From Herbihabitans rhizosphaerae (GTDB taxonomy: Bacteria > Actinomycetota > Actinomycetes > Mycobacteriales > Pseudonocardiaceae), in contig NZ_SGWQ01000001.1 in assembly GCF_004216555.1 (NCBI RefSeq), positions 372,001 through 436,000 of the forward strand: 64,000 nt of DNA, written 5' to 3'. A model generated the notes under the pieces. The model was not told the DNA's origin and did no database searches. It saw nothing but the letters and a program-made list of their open reading frames with translations. Both the position numbers and the translations under genes were made by a program. Shown in pieces: positions 43,637 to 52,476 of the stretch. Each line of letters starts with the position of its first letter. Within the stretch, counting starts at the first letter, position 1.

Positions 43637-44605
43637 TTACAGCCAGTCGGCGGCTTCGGCTGCCCAGTAGGTGAGGATCATGTCCGCGCCGGCGCGGCGG
43701 ATCGAGGTGAGCGTCTCCAGGATCGTGCGCCGGCGATCCAGCCAGCCGTTCGCCGCGGCGGCCTCGATCATCGCGTACTCGCCCGAAACCTGGTACGCCG
43801 CAACGGGAACGTCGCTCTGCTCGGACACCGCGCGGATCACGTCCAAATAGGACAGTGCGGGCTTGACCATCACGATGTCGGCGCCCTCGTCAAGATCCAA
43901 CTGCAACTCACGCAGTGCTTCGCGCACGTTCGCGGGGTCCTGCTGGTAGGTCTTGCGATCGCCGGTCAGCGATGACTCGACCGCGTCCCGGAACGGGCCG
44001 TAGAACGCCGAGGCGAACTTGACCGAGTACGCCAGGATCCCGATGTCGGTGTGCCCCGCCGTGTCCAGCGCCTCGCGGACCACGCCGACCTGGCCGTCCA
44101 TCATGCCGCTCGGACCGACCATGTGCGCACCCGCCTCGGCCTGCGCGACGGCCATCTCCGCGTACCGGGTGAGCGTGGCGTCGTTGTCCACGTTCCCTTG
44201 CGCGTCAAGGACTCCGCAGTGCCCGTGGTCGGTGAACTCGTCCAGACACAGGTCCGACACGAGCACCGCGGCATCGCCCACCTCGTGCCGCAGATCGCGC
44301 AGCGCCACGTTCAGCACGCCGTTCGGATCGGTGCCACCGGAACCGATCGCGTCCTTGGTCACCGGCACGCCGAAGAGCGCGATCCCGCCGACGCCCGCGC
44401 GCACCGCGTCCACCGCGGCCTTGCGCAGGCTGTCCCGCGAGTGCTGCAGCACCCCGGGCATGCTCGCCACCGGCACCGGTTCGCCGGCGCCCTCCTTGAC
44501 GAACATCGGCAGGATCAGCTGCTCAGGTCGCACGGTCGTCTCGGACACCATGCGGCGCAACGCCTCCGTGCGGCGCAGCCGGCGCGGGCGGTGGGTCGGG
44601 AACAC
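43637..44605 (-). CDS. hemB: HemB, delta-aminolevulinic acid dehydratase (porphobilinogen synthase)
   Basis: HemB condenses two 5-aminolevulinates to porphobilinogen. The 322-residue protein has both active-site lysines ([16 protein letters not shown] and [15 protein letters not shown]). The metal-site segment [16 protein letters not shown] has fewer cysteines than zinc enzymes, fitting a Mg-type variant. The GTG at 44603-44605 follows GGGAGG at 5 bases. It is the last gene of rex-hemA-hemC-hemD-hemB. Confidence 0.95.
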   Translation of the reverse strand: MFPTHRPRRLRRTEALRRMVSETTVRPEQLILPMFVKEGAGEPVPVASMPGVLQHSRDSLRKAAVDAVRAGVGGIALFGVPVTKDAIGSGGTDPNGVLNVALRDLRHEVGDAAVLVSDLCLDEFTDHGHCGVLDAQGNVDNDATLTRYAEMAVAQAEAGAHMVGPSGMMDGQVGVVREALDTAGHTDIGILAYSVKFASAFYGPFRDAVESSLTGDRKTYQQDPANVREALRELQLDLDEGADIVMVKPALSYLDVIRAVSEQSDVPVAAYQVSGEYAMIEAAAANGWLDRRRTILETLTSIRRAGADMILTYWAAEAADWL

Positions 44606-44615
44606 GATGGCCTCC

Positions 44616-46148
44616 CTAGCGACGGGCCCTCTTGGTCTTGCGCGGCGGCGGCAACGCACCCTCGGCGCGCAGCCGGGCGGCGTGCTCGGCGAGCGCGTCG
44701 ACCAGCAGGGCGGCCTGCGGGTTCTCCGGCTGCACGTCCACCCGCAGCCCGAACTCGCGCGCGGTCTCCGCCGTCTTCGGACCGATGCACGCGACCAGCG
44801 TGCGCGCGTGCGGCTTTCCCGCGATACCAACGAGATTGCGCACCGTGGACGACGAGGTGAAGCACACCGCGTCGAACCCGCCGGTCTTGATCATCTCGCG
44901 GGTGTCGGCGGGCGGCGGCGCGGCGCGCACCGTGCGGTACGCGGTCACGTCGTCGATCTCCCAGCCGCGGTCGCGCAGCCCGGCGGCCAGCGTCTCGGTG
45001 GCGATGTCGGCGCGCGGCAGCAGCACCCGGTCCACCGGGTCCAGGATGTCGTCGTACGGCGGGAAGTCGGCCAGCAGACCCTCGGAGGACTGCTCACCGG
45101 AGGGCACCAGCTCGGGGATGATGCCGAACGAGCGCACCTTCGCCGCGGTGGCCTCACCGACGCAGGCAATCTTCACGCCGGAGAACGCCCGCGCGTCCAA
45201 GCCGAACTCGGAGAACTTCTCCCACACCGCGCGCACCGCGTTGGTCGAGGTGAACACGACCCACTGGTAGCGGCCGTCGACCAGACCCTTGACCGCGCGC
45301 TCCATCTGCGCGGGCGAGCGCGGCGGCTCGACGGAGATCGTCGGCACCTCGGACGGGATCGCGCCGTGCGACCGCAGCCGCTCGCTCATCTCGCCGGCCT
45401 GGTCCTTCGTGCGCGGCACGAGCACCTTCCAGCCGTACAGCGCGCGCGACTCCCACCAGGACAGCTTCGACCGCGCGGACACCGCGGCGCCGATCGTCAC
45501 GACCAGCGAGCCGGGCAGTTCGCCGGCGTCCTGGGCGAGCGAGGCCAGCGTGGTGTCGATGGTGCGCTGGCCGGAGCCGGTGCCGTCGGCGGTCACCGCG
45601 ACCGGGGTCTGCGGCGCCAGGCCGTGCTCCACGAGCGAGGAGGCCGCCTCGGCGAGGTGGCTCGCGCTCGCGTGCAGCACGATCGGGCCGGGCGAGCCGG
45701 CCAGGCCCGCCCAGTCGGTCTCGCCGCGCACGTCCACCTCGACGTGCGTGGAGCCGAGCGCGACACCGGCGTACGCCGGAACCGCGACGCCGGCCGACAC
45801 GCCGGGCACCACGTCGAACGCCACGCTGGTGCGGGACAATGCCTGCACCTCCGCGACGACCGCGGTCTGGGTCAGCGGGTCGCCGGAGACCAGACGCACC
45901 ACGGCGCGCCCGGACTTCGCCTCGCCGGTCAGATCCTTGGCGACCTCGCCTGGCTCACCGACGGCCGGCCGAACCTCGGCGCCATCATCGGCATAGGCCA
46001 GCACGCCGGCTGGCACATCCGGATCGGTCACCACGAGCTCGGCGCGCCGCAACACCTCCTTCGCGCGGACAGTCAACAGTCCGGCATCACCGGGACCGGA
46101 GCCCACGAACGCGACGCGCCCCTGGGTCTTTCGTGCACGGGTGGTCAT
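44616..46148 (-). CDS. hemD: Fused uroporphyrinogen-III methyltransferase / uroporphyrinogen-III synthase
   Basis: The 510-residue protein has an N-terminal SAM-dependent methyltransferase domain ([50 protein letters not shown]) and a C-terminal HemD domain ([48 protein letters not shown]). Such fusions are normal in actinobacteria and lead to haem, sirohaem and cobalamin. The start was set at the ATG before TTRARKTQG. It lies 10 bases upstream of hemB and 21 after hemC. Confidence 0.93.
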   Translation of the reverse strand: MTTRARKTQGRVAFVGSGPGDAGLLTVRAKEVLRRAELVVTDPDVPAGVLAYADDGAEVRPAVGEPGEVAKDLTGEAKSGRAVVRLVSGDPLTQTAVVAEVQALSRTSVAFDVVPGVSAGVAVPAYAGVALGSTHVEVDVRGETDWAGLAGSPGPIVLHASASHLAEAASSLVEHGLAPQTPVAVTADGTGSGQRTIDTTLASLAQDAGELPGSLVVTIGAAVSARSKLSWWESRALYGWKVLVPRTKDQAGEMSERLRSHGAIPSEVPTISVEPPRSPAQMERAVKGLVDGRYQWVVFTSTNAVRAVWEKFSEFGLDARAFSGVKIACVGEATAAKVRSFGIIPELVPSGEQSSEGLLADFPPYDDILDPVDRVLLPRADIATETLAAGLRDRGWEIDDVTAYRTVRAAPPPADTREMIKTGGFDAVCFTSSSTVRNLVGIAGKPHARTLVACIGPKTAETAREFGLRVDVQPENPQAALLVDALAEHAARLRAEGALPPPRKTKRARR

Positions 46149-46169
46149 CTCAGGCCACTTCCTTGTCAA

Positions 46170-47105
46170 CTAAGCCTCGGGGCCGGACAGCACCCCGGCC
46201 CCGAGCTCGAGCAGTTCGGCGGCCACCGCGCGGCCGAGCTGCTCACCTTCGGTCAGGTCTCCGGTGGCCGACGCACGCAGGATCTCTCCCGTGTCCGCGG
46301 CGGCGCACCCCCGCAACGACAGACGCAGTACGACCGCGCCGTCGTCGTTGAGGTCCTCCACCACATCGGCCAATGCCCCGACGGGCGCCTCGCAGCCGGC
46401 CTCCAGCGTGCGCAACATGGCGCGCTCGGCCGCGATCACCGCCCTCGTGGCAGTGTCGTCCACAGTGGACTGAAGCAGGTGCTCCACGTCGACGTCGCCC
46501 GCCCGGCACTCCACGGCCAGCGCCCCCTGCGCGGGACACGGGAGCATCTGGATCGGGTCGATCGTCTCAGTGATCTCGTCCAGCCTGCCCAGCCGGGCCA
46601 GGCCGGCACGAGCGAGCACCACCGCGTCGAGCTCACCGTCGCGCACCTTGCGAATGCGGGTGTCGACGTTGCCGCGAATGGGGACGATGTCCAACCCGAA
46701 CCCCAGCGCCTCGAGTTGGGCCGCCCGGCGAGGCGAGCCGGTGCCCACCTTCGCCCCCTGCGGCAGCTCCCCCAGCGTGAGCCCGTCACGGGCGATCAGG
46801 ACGTCGCGCGGATCCTCCCGGACCGGCACGCCGGCCATCGCCAACCGCTCGTCCGGCGCGGTCGGCAGGTCCTTGTACGAGTGCACCGCGACGTCGATCT
46901 CGCCGCCCGCGAGCGCGTCGCGCAGTGCGGAGGTGAACACTCCGATGCCGATCTCGGCGATCGGCTTCATCGACAGGTCGCCAGGGGTTTTGATCGTGAC
47001 GATCTCCACGTCGGCGCCGGCCGCGATCAGCGCGTCCGCGATCGTCTGGGTCTGTGCGAGGGCCAGCTTGCTGCCCCTCGTGCCGATCTTCATCCGGCGG
47101 TTCAC
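46170..47105 (-). CDS. hemC: HemC, porphobilinogen deaminase (hydroxymethylbilane synthase)
   Basis: HemC polymerises four porphobilinogens. The 311-residue protein has [45 protein letters not shown] and the dipyrromethane-carrying cysteine in [15 protein letters not shown] (about 238). The GTG at 47103-47105 overlaps the hemA stop by 4 bases; an ATG four codons later is also possible. The tandem palindrome pair at 47117-47143 lies in the end of hemA just upstream. Confidence 0.95.
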   Translation of the reverse strand: MNRRMKIGTRGSKLALAQTQTIADALIAAGADVEIVTIKTPGDLSMKPIAEIGIGVFTSALRDALAGGEIDVAVHSYKDLPTAPDERLAMAGVPVREDPRDVLIARDGLTLGELPQGAKVGTGSPRRAAQLEALGFGLDIVPIRGNVDTRIRKVRDGELDAVVLARAGLARLGRLDEITETIDPIQMLPCPAQGALAVECRAGDVDVEHLLQSTVDDTATRAVIAAERAMLRTLEAGCEAPVGALADVVEDLNDDGAVVLRLSLRGCAAADTGEILRASATGDLTEGEQLGRAVAAELLELGAGVLSGPEA

Positions 47106-48442
47106 CGCACCTCACCGTCCAAAGTGGACTGTCCATTGTGGACGCCATGGTCGGGCGAGGCGACCGCGCGGGGCAGCTCCGGGTCCAGCCCGAACAGCTC
47201 CCGCAGCGCGTCGGCGTAACTCTCGCCGGCCGGCCCGGCGGCCAGCTCCTTCACCCGCACGGTCGGGGTGTGCAGCAGCTTGTCGACCACCCGGTGCACC
47301 GTGCGGCCCAGTTCCTCGCGCACCGACGGGTCCAGGTCGGGCAGCTTCGTGTCCAGCCGCAGCAGCTCGGCCTTCACCACGTCGGCGGCCTGGCGGCGCA
47401 GCGCGGTCACCGTCGGGGTCACCTCGGCCGACCGCTGACCGGCAAGGTACGCGCGCACCTCCTCGGCGACGATCTCGCCGGCACGCGTGGTGTCCAGCCC
47501 CTGCGGCGAGCTCTCCAGCCTGCGCCGCAACGTCTCCAGGTCGATCACGGTCACGCCGGGCAGTGCGGCGACGGCCGGGTCGACGTCGCGCGGCAGGCCG
47601 AGGTCGCACACCGCGAGCGGACGGCCACTCGTGCGCGCGGCCACCGCGTCGGCGGTCACCACCGTGCCGACCGCGCCCGTGCAGGACACCAGCACATCGG
47701 CGTCCGCGAGGTGCGTGCCGAGGTCGTCCAGCCCGACCGCGCGAGCCGGAATACCGTTCTCGGCAAGGGAATCGGCCAGCCGTGAACCCCGCTCGCGGGT
47801 GCGGTTGGCGATCACCACGTCGCCGATCTCCGCCCGGCGCAGCGCCGCGGCGGCCAGCCCACCCATCGAGCCGGCACCGACGACCAGCGCGCGCCGGCCG
47901 GCCAGCCCGCCGAGCAGCGCCTCCGCGTCGGCCAGCGCCTCGGACACCACCGAGCGGCCGGCCTGGTCCAGCGCGGTCTCCGCGTGCGCCCGCTTGCCGA
48001 CCCGCAGCGCCTGCTGGGTCAGCTCGTGCAGCGTGCGACCCACCGTGCCGGTCTCCCGGGCGATGCCGTAGGAGGTGCGCACCTGGCCGAGGATCTGCGA
48101 CTCCCCGACCACCATCGAGTCCAGCCCGGCGGCGACGGTGAACAGGTGCTCCACCGCGGCGGCCGCGTAGTGCACGTACAGGTGCTCATACAGCGTGCCG
48201 GCATCCAGCCCGGAGTAGCGGGCCAGCACGTTCACCACGTCGGCGAGGCCACCGTGGAACGCGGTGACCACCGCGTACACGTCGACCCGGTTGCACGTCG
48301 AGACCACGAGCGCCTCGGCCACGTTGGCGCACTGCTGCAGCTCGGTGAGGATCTTCGCGGTGTCCTCGGCCGGCACCGTGGCGCGCTCCAGCACGCGCAG
48401 GTCCGCCGTGCGGTGTGAGAGCCCGACCGCGAGCACGCTCAT
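47102..48442 (-). CDS. hemA: HemA, glutamyl-tRNA reductase
   Basis: HemA reduces glutamyl-tRNA to glutamate-1-semialdehyde, the entry step of the C5 pathway. The 446-residue protein has the catalytic cysteine in [14 protein letters not shown] (about 50), [16 protein letters not shown], the NADPH loop [25 protein letters not shown] and a C-terminal dimerisation domain. The ATG overlaps the rex stop by 4 bases, as in Streptomyces rex-hemACD. HemL at 35.4 kb performs the next reaction. Confidence 0.95.
   Translation of the reverse strand: MSVLAVGLSHRTADLRVLERATVPAEDTAKILTELQQCANVAEALVVSTCNRVDVYAVVTAFHGGLADVVNVLARYSGLDAGTLYEHLYVHYAAAAVEHLFTVAAGLDSMVVGESQILGQVRTSYGIARETGTVGRTLHELTQQALRVGKRAHAETALDQAGRSVVSEALADAEALLGGLAGRRALVVGAGSMGGLAAAALRRAEIGDVVIANRTRERGSRLADSLAENGIPARAVGLDDLGTHLADADVLVSCTGAVGTVVTADAVAARTSGRPLAVCDLGLPRDVDPAVAALPGVTVIDLETLRRRLESSPQGLDTTRAGEIVAEEVRAYLAGQRSAEVTPTVTALRRQAADVVKAELLRLDTKLPDLDPSVREELGRTVHRVVDKLLHTPTVRVKELAAGPAGESYADALRELFGLDPELPRAVASPDHGVHNGQSTLDGEVR
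47117..47143. repeat. Tandem pair of GTCCAC-type palindromes
   Basis: GTCCAAAGTGGAC (47117-47129) and GTCCATTGTGGAC (47131-47143) stand one base apart in the last codons of hemA. Both are near matches to the dispersed GTCCACWGTGGAC family. Confidence 0.75.
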
Positions 48443-49260
48443 CTGCCGATCACCACCCCGTCGACCGAGGGCAGCACCGTGCCGTTGGTCTCCTCGGCGT
48501 CGCGCCCGTCGGCCCGCCGCGCCACATGGAAGGAGAGGATCTGCAGCTCGACGGCGAGGTCGACCTTGCGAACCTCGACGTGGTCGGGCACCTGCAGCAC
48601 GACCGGAGCGAAGTTCAGGATGCACTGCACGCCGGCGGACACCAGCCGGTCGCACACGGCCTGCGCGGCCGGCGGCGGGGTGGCGATCACACCGATGGAG
48701 ATCTCCCGCTCGGCGCACACGCGGGGAATGTCCTCGATGTGGTCCACCGGGAGGCCACCGACGGGCACGCCGATGAGATCGGCGTCGACATCGAACAGCG
48801 CGGTCACCGGAAATCCTCTGCCTGGGAAGCCGCCGTAGTTGGCGAGCGCATGTCCGAGGTTACCGATTCCGACGACCGCGACGCTGTGCTTGCGGGTCAG
48901 GCCCAGGATCCGCTCGATCTGGTCGATCAGGACGGCCACCTCGTAGCCGACGCCGCGGGTGCCGTACGAGCCGATGTAGGACAGGTCCTTGCGCAGCTTC
49001 GCGGAGTTCACGCCGGCCGCCGCGGACAGTTCCTCGCTGGAGACGCTGGCCACGCCCTGCTCGGACATTCCGGACAGCACGCGCAGGTAGACGGCGAGCC
49101 TGGCGACCGCGGCCTCGGGGATCGACCGCGCCCGCGCCACCGGGACCTCCGCCGTCACGGCCGGCATCGGCGTGGTGACCTCCGCCGCGTCCTCGGTCGG
49201 CGGCTTGGGCCGGGCTCCCGGACGACGGGACCCGTCGCGCTGGCCACGCTGCGACGCCAC
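48439..49260 (-). CDS. rex: Rex, redox-sensing transcriptional repressor
   Basis: Rex senses the NADH/NAD ratio and represses respiratory and haem genes when NADH is low. The 273-residue protein has an N-terminal winged helix ([38 protein letters not shown]) and a Rossmann domain with [17 protein letters not shown]. The GTG at 49258-49260 is preceded by GAGGAG; about 45 further upstream codons are not family-like. It heads rex-hemA-hemC-hemD-hemB, the arrangement known from Streptomyces coelicolor. Confidence 0.94.
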   Translation of the reverse strand: MASQRGQRDGSRRPGARPKPPTEDAAEVTTPMPAVTAEVPVARARSIPEAAVARLAVYLRVLSGMSEQGVASVSSEELSAAAGVNSAKLRKDLSYIGSYGTRGVGYEVAVLIDQIERILGLTRKHSVAVVGIGNLGHALANYGGFPGRGFPVTALFDVDADLIGVPVGGLPVDHIEDIPRVCAEREISIGVIATPPPAAQAVCDRLVSAGVQCILNFAPVVLQVPDHVEVRKVDLAVELQILSFHVARRADGRDAEETNGTVLPSVDGVVIGR

Positions 49261-49332
49261 GCTCGATCTCCTCACGGACACGGATCTGCGATACCCGGCG
49301 ATCGACCTTCGGGATCGTCCTGGGGCGGACCT

Positions 49333-49361
49333 ACGGTAGCCGCTTGTGAACGCAGGCACAA
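49333..49361 (-). promoter_or_regulatory. rex promoter with overlapping Rex operator (ROP)
   Basis: On the minus strand TTGTGC (49356-49361) and TACCGT (49333-49338) are 17 bases apart. TTGTGAA-CGCA-GGCACAA (49344-49361) overlaps the -35 and matches the Rex operator consensus TTGTGAA-N4-TTCACAA at all but two positions. Rex would therefore block this promoter, giving autoregulation of rex-hem. The rex GTG is about 73 bases downstream. Confidence 0.75.
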
Positions 49362-49401
49362 AGTCTGAGGTAGACAGCTCGGGCAAGGTCGCTGCGTCTT
49401 C

Positions 49402-49648
49402 TATCGAGGGCAGGGTCGCCGAGTCGGCTTCGCCGACGGCCTGTGGTCTTTTTGAGTGGGTGGTTGCGGGCCGCGAGGTGGGTGGCTGAGTTGATTGGGT
49501 GGTCCAGCCACGCCACCTCCACGACAGCGGGCTCGTTCCTCGCCCGCTGTCCCTCCGGCGTCGTAAGGGCGACCGCCCTCGCCAAAGATTGCGACCTCAG
49601 CGTGGTTTGCGCTCGGTGCGGCCAAGCTGGACGGCTGCGCGAAGTGGG
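49402..49648. repeat. ~245-bp multi-hairpin dispersed repeat, copy 1
   Basis: It aligns over its whole length to 63477-63721 in the same orientation, with scattered substitutions and short indels. Internal hairpins are GTCGGC-TTC-GCCGAC (49423-49437), ACAGCGGGC/GCCCGCTGT (49524-49550, 9-base loop) and AGGGCG-AC-CGCCCT (about 49566-49579). GGTCGC (49414-49419) can pair with GCGACC (49591-49596) as a closing stem. It lies between rex and the sulfite-oxidase-like gene. No protein frame is convincingly shared. Confidence 0.85.
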
Positions 49649-49670
49649 GAAAGTCACTGATCAGGCGCAC

Positions 49671-51209
49671 TCATCTGGCGCTGAAATTGATGGCGTGCCA
49701 GCCTGTCGCGCCGTCCGGTGCGACTTCGGTGCGTGTTTCGGTCTGGGTGTAGCCGGACCGGTCGGTGGCCCGCACCTCGACCTTGTGGCCGCCGCGCGGC
49801 ACCGGGACGCGGGCCAGCCACATGCGCCAGGTCTGGTCGTTCACCTCGGCGGCCAGTTCGGCGGGCTGCCACGCGCCGCCGTCCAGCCGCACCTCCACTT
49901 TGGCGATGCCGATCGTGGGCGCCCAGGCGATGCCGGCGACGGTCACCTCGCCGGCCGGCACGCTCGCGCCGTCGCGGGGCGCGTCGATCCGCGACTGCGT
50001 CTTCACCGGCGCGCGCACCGACCACCCGCGCGGGATCCAGTAGCCCTGCTTGGCCGCGAACGTGGTCAGCTCGATGTCCACCACCCACTTGGTGGCCGAT
50101 ACGTAGCCGTACAGGCCCGGCACCACGATGCGCGCCGGGAAGCCGTGCTCGATCGGCAGCGGCTCGCCGTTCATGCCGATCGCGAGCAGCGCGTCGCGCC
50201 TCGGGTCGAGCAGCGCCTCGGTCGGGCTGCCGGCGGTGAACCCGTCGGAACTGGTGGACAGAACCTGGTCGGCCCCAGGTCGGACGCCGGTCTCATTGAG
50301 CAACTCACGGATCGGCACGCCGAGGAACCTGGCCGTGGAGATGTACGGGCCGCCCACCTCGTTGGACACGCAGGCCATGGTGATCGGCCGCTCGACGAGC
50401 ACGCGGCGGCGGATGTCGTCGAAGGTGTACGTGCGCTCGCGGTCCACCATGCCGTGGATGCGCAGTTGCCACTCCTCGGCGAGCAGCCTGGGCACCGAGT
50501 ACGCCGTGTCGATCCGGTAGAAGTCCTTGTTCGACGTGATGAACGTCGGGGTGCCGCGGCCGGCGAAGTCCACGCCGGCCGGGGTCGGCGGCGGTGGCGC
50601 GCTCGGCGTGAGCGACCCGACGGCGGCCCGCGAGCCCTCCGAGTCCACCCGGTCGGCGAGCAGCCAGCCGCCGGCACCGGCAGCCCCGACGGCGGCCGCC
50701 ACGCCCCCGCTGGTGCGCAGGAACCTCCGGCGGGACAGCCCGTCGGCGGCCGGTGTGGCCGTGCCGCGCAGCGCGGCGCCGTGCAGCCAGCGGAAACCGA
50801 GCACTCCGGCGGCCAGGCTCGCCAGCGGCGCGATGAACGCCAGCAGGCCGAGGTCCGGCCTGGTCAGCACGGCGATCATGGCCAGGCCGCCGAGCAGCAG
50901 CGCGAACACCATGCCGGGCCACGGCTCGCGCCGGGACAGCAGGCCGGCGATCACCGCGACGGCCAGCAGCACGATGCCGGTGCCGATGGCGAGCACCAGC
51001 TTGTCCGACTTGCCGAAGGTGTCCACGGCGAACCGCTCCAGCCACGGCGGCGCCACCTCGATCGTCGCGTTGCCGACCGCGACCACGGGTGACGCGTTCG
51101 GCTCGACGATGCCCGCCACCAGATGGCCGACCGCGACGGCGGCCCCCATCGCCAGCACGCCGATCCACACCGCGATGCCGCGCGGGAGCTTGGCCTGTTC
51201 GTTGTCCAC
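49671..51209 (-). CDS. Sulfite-oxidase-like molybdopterin-dependent membrane protein
   Basis: The 512-residue protein has four to five membrane spans in the first 160 residues. An internal twin-arginine-like segment (LSRRRFLRTSGGVAAAVGAAG) precedes the soluble molybdopterin domain (SNKDFYRIDTAYSVP, GMVDRERTYTFDD, the Mo-ligand Cys in TMACVSNEVGGPYIS, GYVSATKWVVDIEL). A C-terminal Mo-co dimerisation domain ends it (VEVRLDGGAWQPAEL). It is of the YedY/SUOX family. The dual topology is typical of actinobacterial members, but the substrate is unknown. Confidence 0.88.
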   Translation of the reverse strand: MDNEQAKLPRGIAVWIGVLAMGAAVAVGHLVAGIVEPNASPVVAVGNATIEVAPPWLERFAVDTFGKSDKLVLAIGTGIVLLAVAVIAGLLSRREPWPGMVFALLLGGLAMIAVLTRPDLGLLAFIAPLASLAAGVLGFRWLHGAALRGTATPAADGLSRRRFLRTSGGVAAAVGAAGAGGWLLADRVDSEGSRAAVGSLTPSAPPPPTPAGVDFAGRGTPTFITSNKDFYRIDTAYSVPRLLAEEWQLRIHGMVDRERTYTFDDIRRRVLVERPITMACVSNEVGGPYISTARFLGVPIRELLNETGVRPGADQVLSTSSDGFTAGSPTEALLDPRRDALLAIGMNGEPLPIEHGFPARIVVPGLYGYVSATKWVVDIELTTFAAKQGYWIPRGWSVRAPVKTQSRIDAPRDGASVPAGEVTVAGIAWAPTIGIAKVEVRLDGGAWQPAELAAEVNDQTWRMWLARVPVPRGGHKVEVRATDRSGYTQTETRTEVAPDGATGWHAINFSAR

Positions 51210-51295
51210 GGTCCCATTCGACGCCGAATTCGGGCAGATCGGCAGTAGCGCGGCGGATCGGTAAGGAATTCGTAGCCGGTGACGACCAAGTGCAC

Positions 51296-51463
51296 GTGAC
51301 CGAGCAATCAGCGGCGCTGCCGCCGCGTCCGTCCGACATGCGACGTCCGCTGCCCGAGGCGTTCACCACCACACCCGTCCGGCGCCGGCCGTCTGGGCGA
51401 GCGATCGCGGTGGCCGCGGTTCTGGTGCTGCTGCTGGCCGCCGTGATCACGATTCTTCTGTGA
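51296..51463 (+). CDS. Small single-span membrane protein
   Basis: From a GTG the 55-residue peptide has PRPSDMRRPLPEAFTTTPV followed by a C-terminal span (AIAVAAVLVLLLAAVITILL). Its N-terminal motif RPLPEAFTT recurs as RPLPPEFTT in the next gene, so the two are related. No strong ribosome-binding site is seen. Confidence 0.5.
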   Translation: MTEQSAALPPRPSDMRRPLPEAFTTTPVRRRPSGRAIAVAAVLVLLLAAVITILL

Positions 51464-51602
51464 ACGTTCACACGTTCGGCTGAGTCTGTTCGTCCGAGAG
51501 GGCGCATGTTAGGCCGAATGTGTGATGCGTCATCGGCCACACCGTGACCTTCTCGCTACATTCGCGGCCGCACTGGGTGCCCGATCGCGGAGGAGAAGGA
51601 TC

Positions 51603-52052
51603 ATGACCGAGGTCGACGAGAAGGTGCGCCCGCTGCCGCCGGAGTTCACCACCGCACCGCCGTCCAAGGCGGCCAAGAGACGGGCGCGGCTGCTGGCGGT
51701 GGCCGCCGTGGTGTTCGCGATCGCCGCCGGCACCTTCGCCACACTGTGGCTGAACAGCGGGGACGACGCCACGGCCGGCAAGCTCGCGGCCACCGAACGC
51801 GAGCTGGCCATGACCGAGGCGGACCAGACCGCCGCGTCCGAGAAACTCACCGCCGCGCAGAGCAAGATCGCCGAGCTGGAGCGGGCCCAGGGCCAGCTCG
51901 CCGCGTGCGCCGGGCACGGCCGCGAGTACGCCGCGCTCCTCAAGGACCTGGCCAAGGGCCTCACGCCGGAGCAGCTCGCCACGTTCCGCCCGACACCCGA
52001 GCAGCAGGCCAAGATCGAACAGGCCGCCAACAAGATCCTGCGCGGCTGCTAG
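51603..52052 (+). CDS. Single-span protein with coiled-coil ectodomain
   Basis: The 149-residue protein has an N-terminus RPLPPEFTTAPPSKAAKRRA, a span (LLAVAAVVFAIAAGTFATLW) and a predicted coiled coil (ATERELAMTEADQTAASEKL, AAQSKIAELERAQGQLAAC). It ends in a Cys. The two Cys residues could crosslink dimers. It shares an N-terminal motif with the peptide at 51296. Function unknown. Confidence 0.72.
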   Translation: MTEVDEKVRPLPPEFTTAPPSKAAKRRARLLAVAAVVFAIAAGTFATLWLNSGDDATAGKLAATERELAMTEADQTAASEKLTAAQSKIAELERAQGQLAACAGHGREYAALLKDLAKGLTPEQLATFRPTPEQQAKIEQAANKILRGC

Positions 52053-52116
52053 CCCCACCGCTTCACAACGCCGCGGGTGTCCGAAACTTAGCGATCGATC
52101 CGTTCATGTTTCGCGT

Positions 52117-52134
52117 ACTTTAGCCCGCTAAAGT
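52117..52134. repeat. 18-bp ACTTTAGC palindrome, copy 2
   Basis: Same palindrome as at 15465-15482, in the reverse orientation (centre CC). It lies 65 bases past the coiled-coil protein gene, between convergent genes. Larger flanking arms (GGTGTC at 52079 and GACACC at 52137) could enclose it in a stem. Confidence 0.8.
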
Positions 52135-52224
52135 CCGACACCAGAGGTGAACGCCCAGGTCAGAGGGTTGTCAAAACGTGAGCGCTCGTCGCAGATGTGC
52201 CGGCGCGATCACACTCACGGGTGG

Positions 52225-52476
52225 TCAAGTACGCCCGCTGCCGGCGAGGGCGGCGCGTAGGCGATCCTCCTCGACAGACCAGTAGCCGTGCTCCACGCCA
52301 TCGATCAGGATCACCGGCACGCGGTCGCCGTACTCGCCGCGCAGCTCCGGATCGCCGTCCACGTCCACGGTCGCCCACGAGACGCCTAGCTCGCCGCAGA
52401 TGCGCCGCACGTCGGCCTCCGCCGCCTCGCACGCGTGGCAGTCCGCGCGGCCGAGCACCGTCACCCTCGCGTTCAC
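52225..52476 (-). CDS. Glutaredoxin-family protein (Rv0508-like)
   Basis: The 83-residue thioredoxin-fold protein has the redox motif GRADCHACEAAEADV, RVPVILIDGVEHGYW and a short C-terminal helix. It corresponds to M. tuberculosis Rv0508, which lies next to hemA. It overlaps the acyl-CoA ligase gene by 4 bases. Its partner is unknown; a link to the haem enzymes is suggested only by synteny. Confidence 0.85.
   Translation of the reverse strand: MNARVTVLGRADCHACEAAEADVRRICGELGVSWATVDVDGDPELRGEYGDRVPVILIDGVEHGYWSVEEDRLRAALAGSGRT

Noticed and set aside
44019-47219. A 1066-codon plus-strand open frame
   Set aside because: It lies opposite hemB, hemD and hemC, which have strong family motifs; no domain is visible in it.
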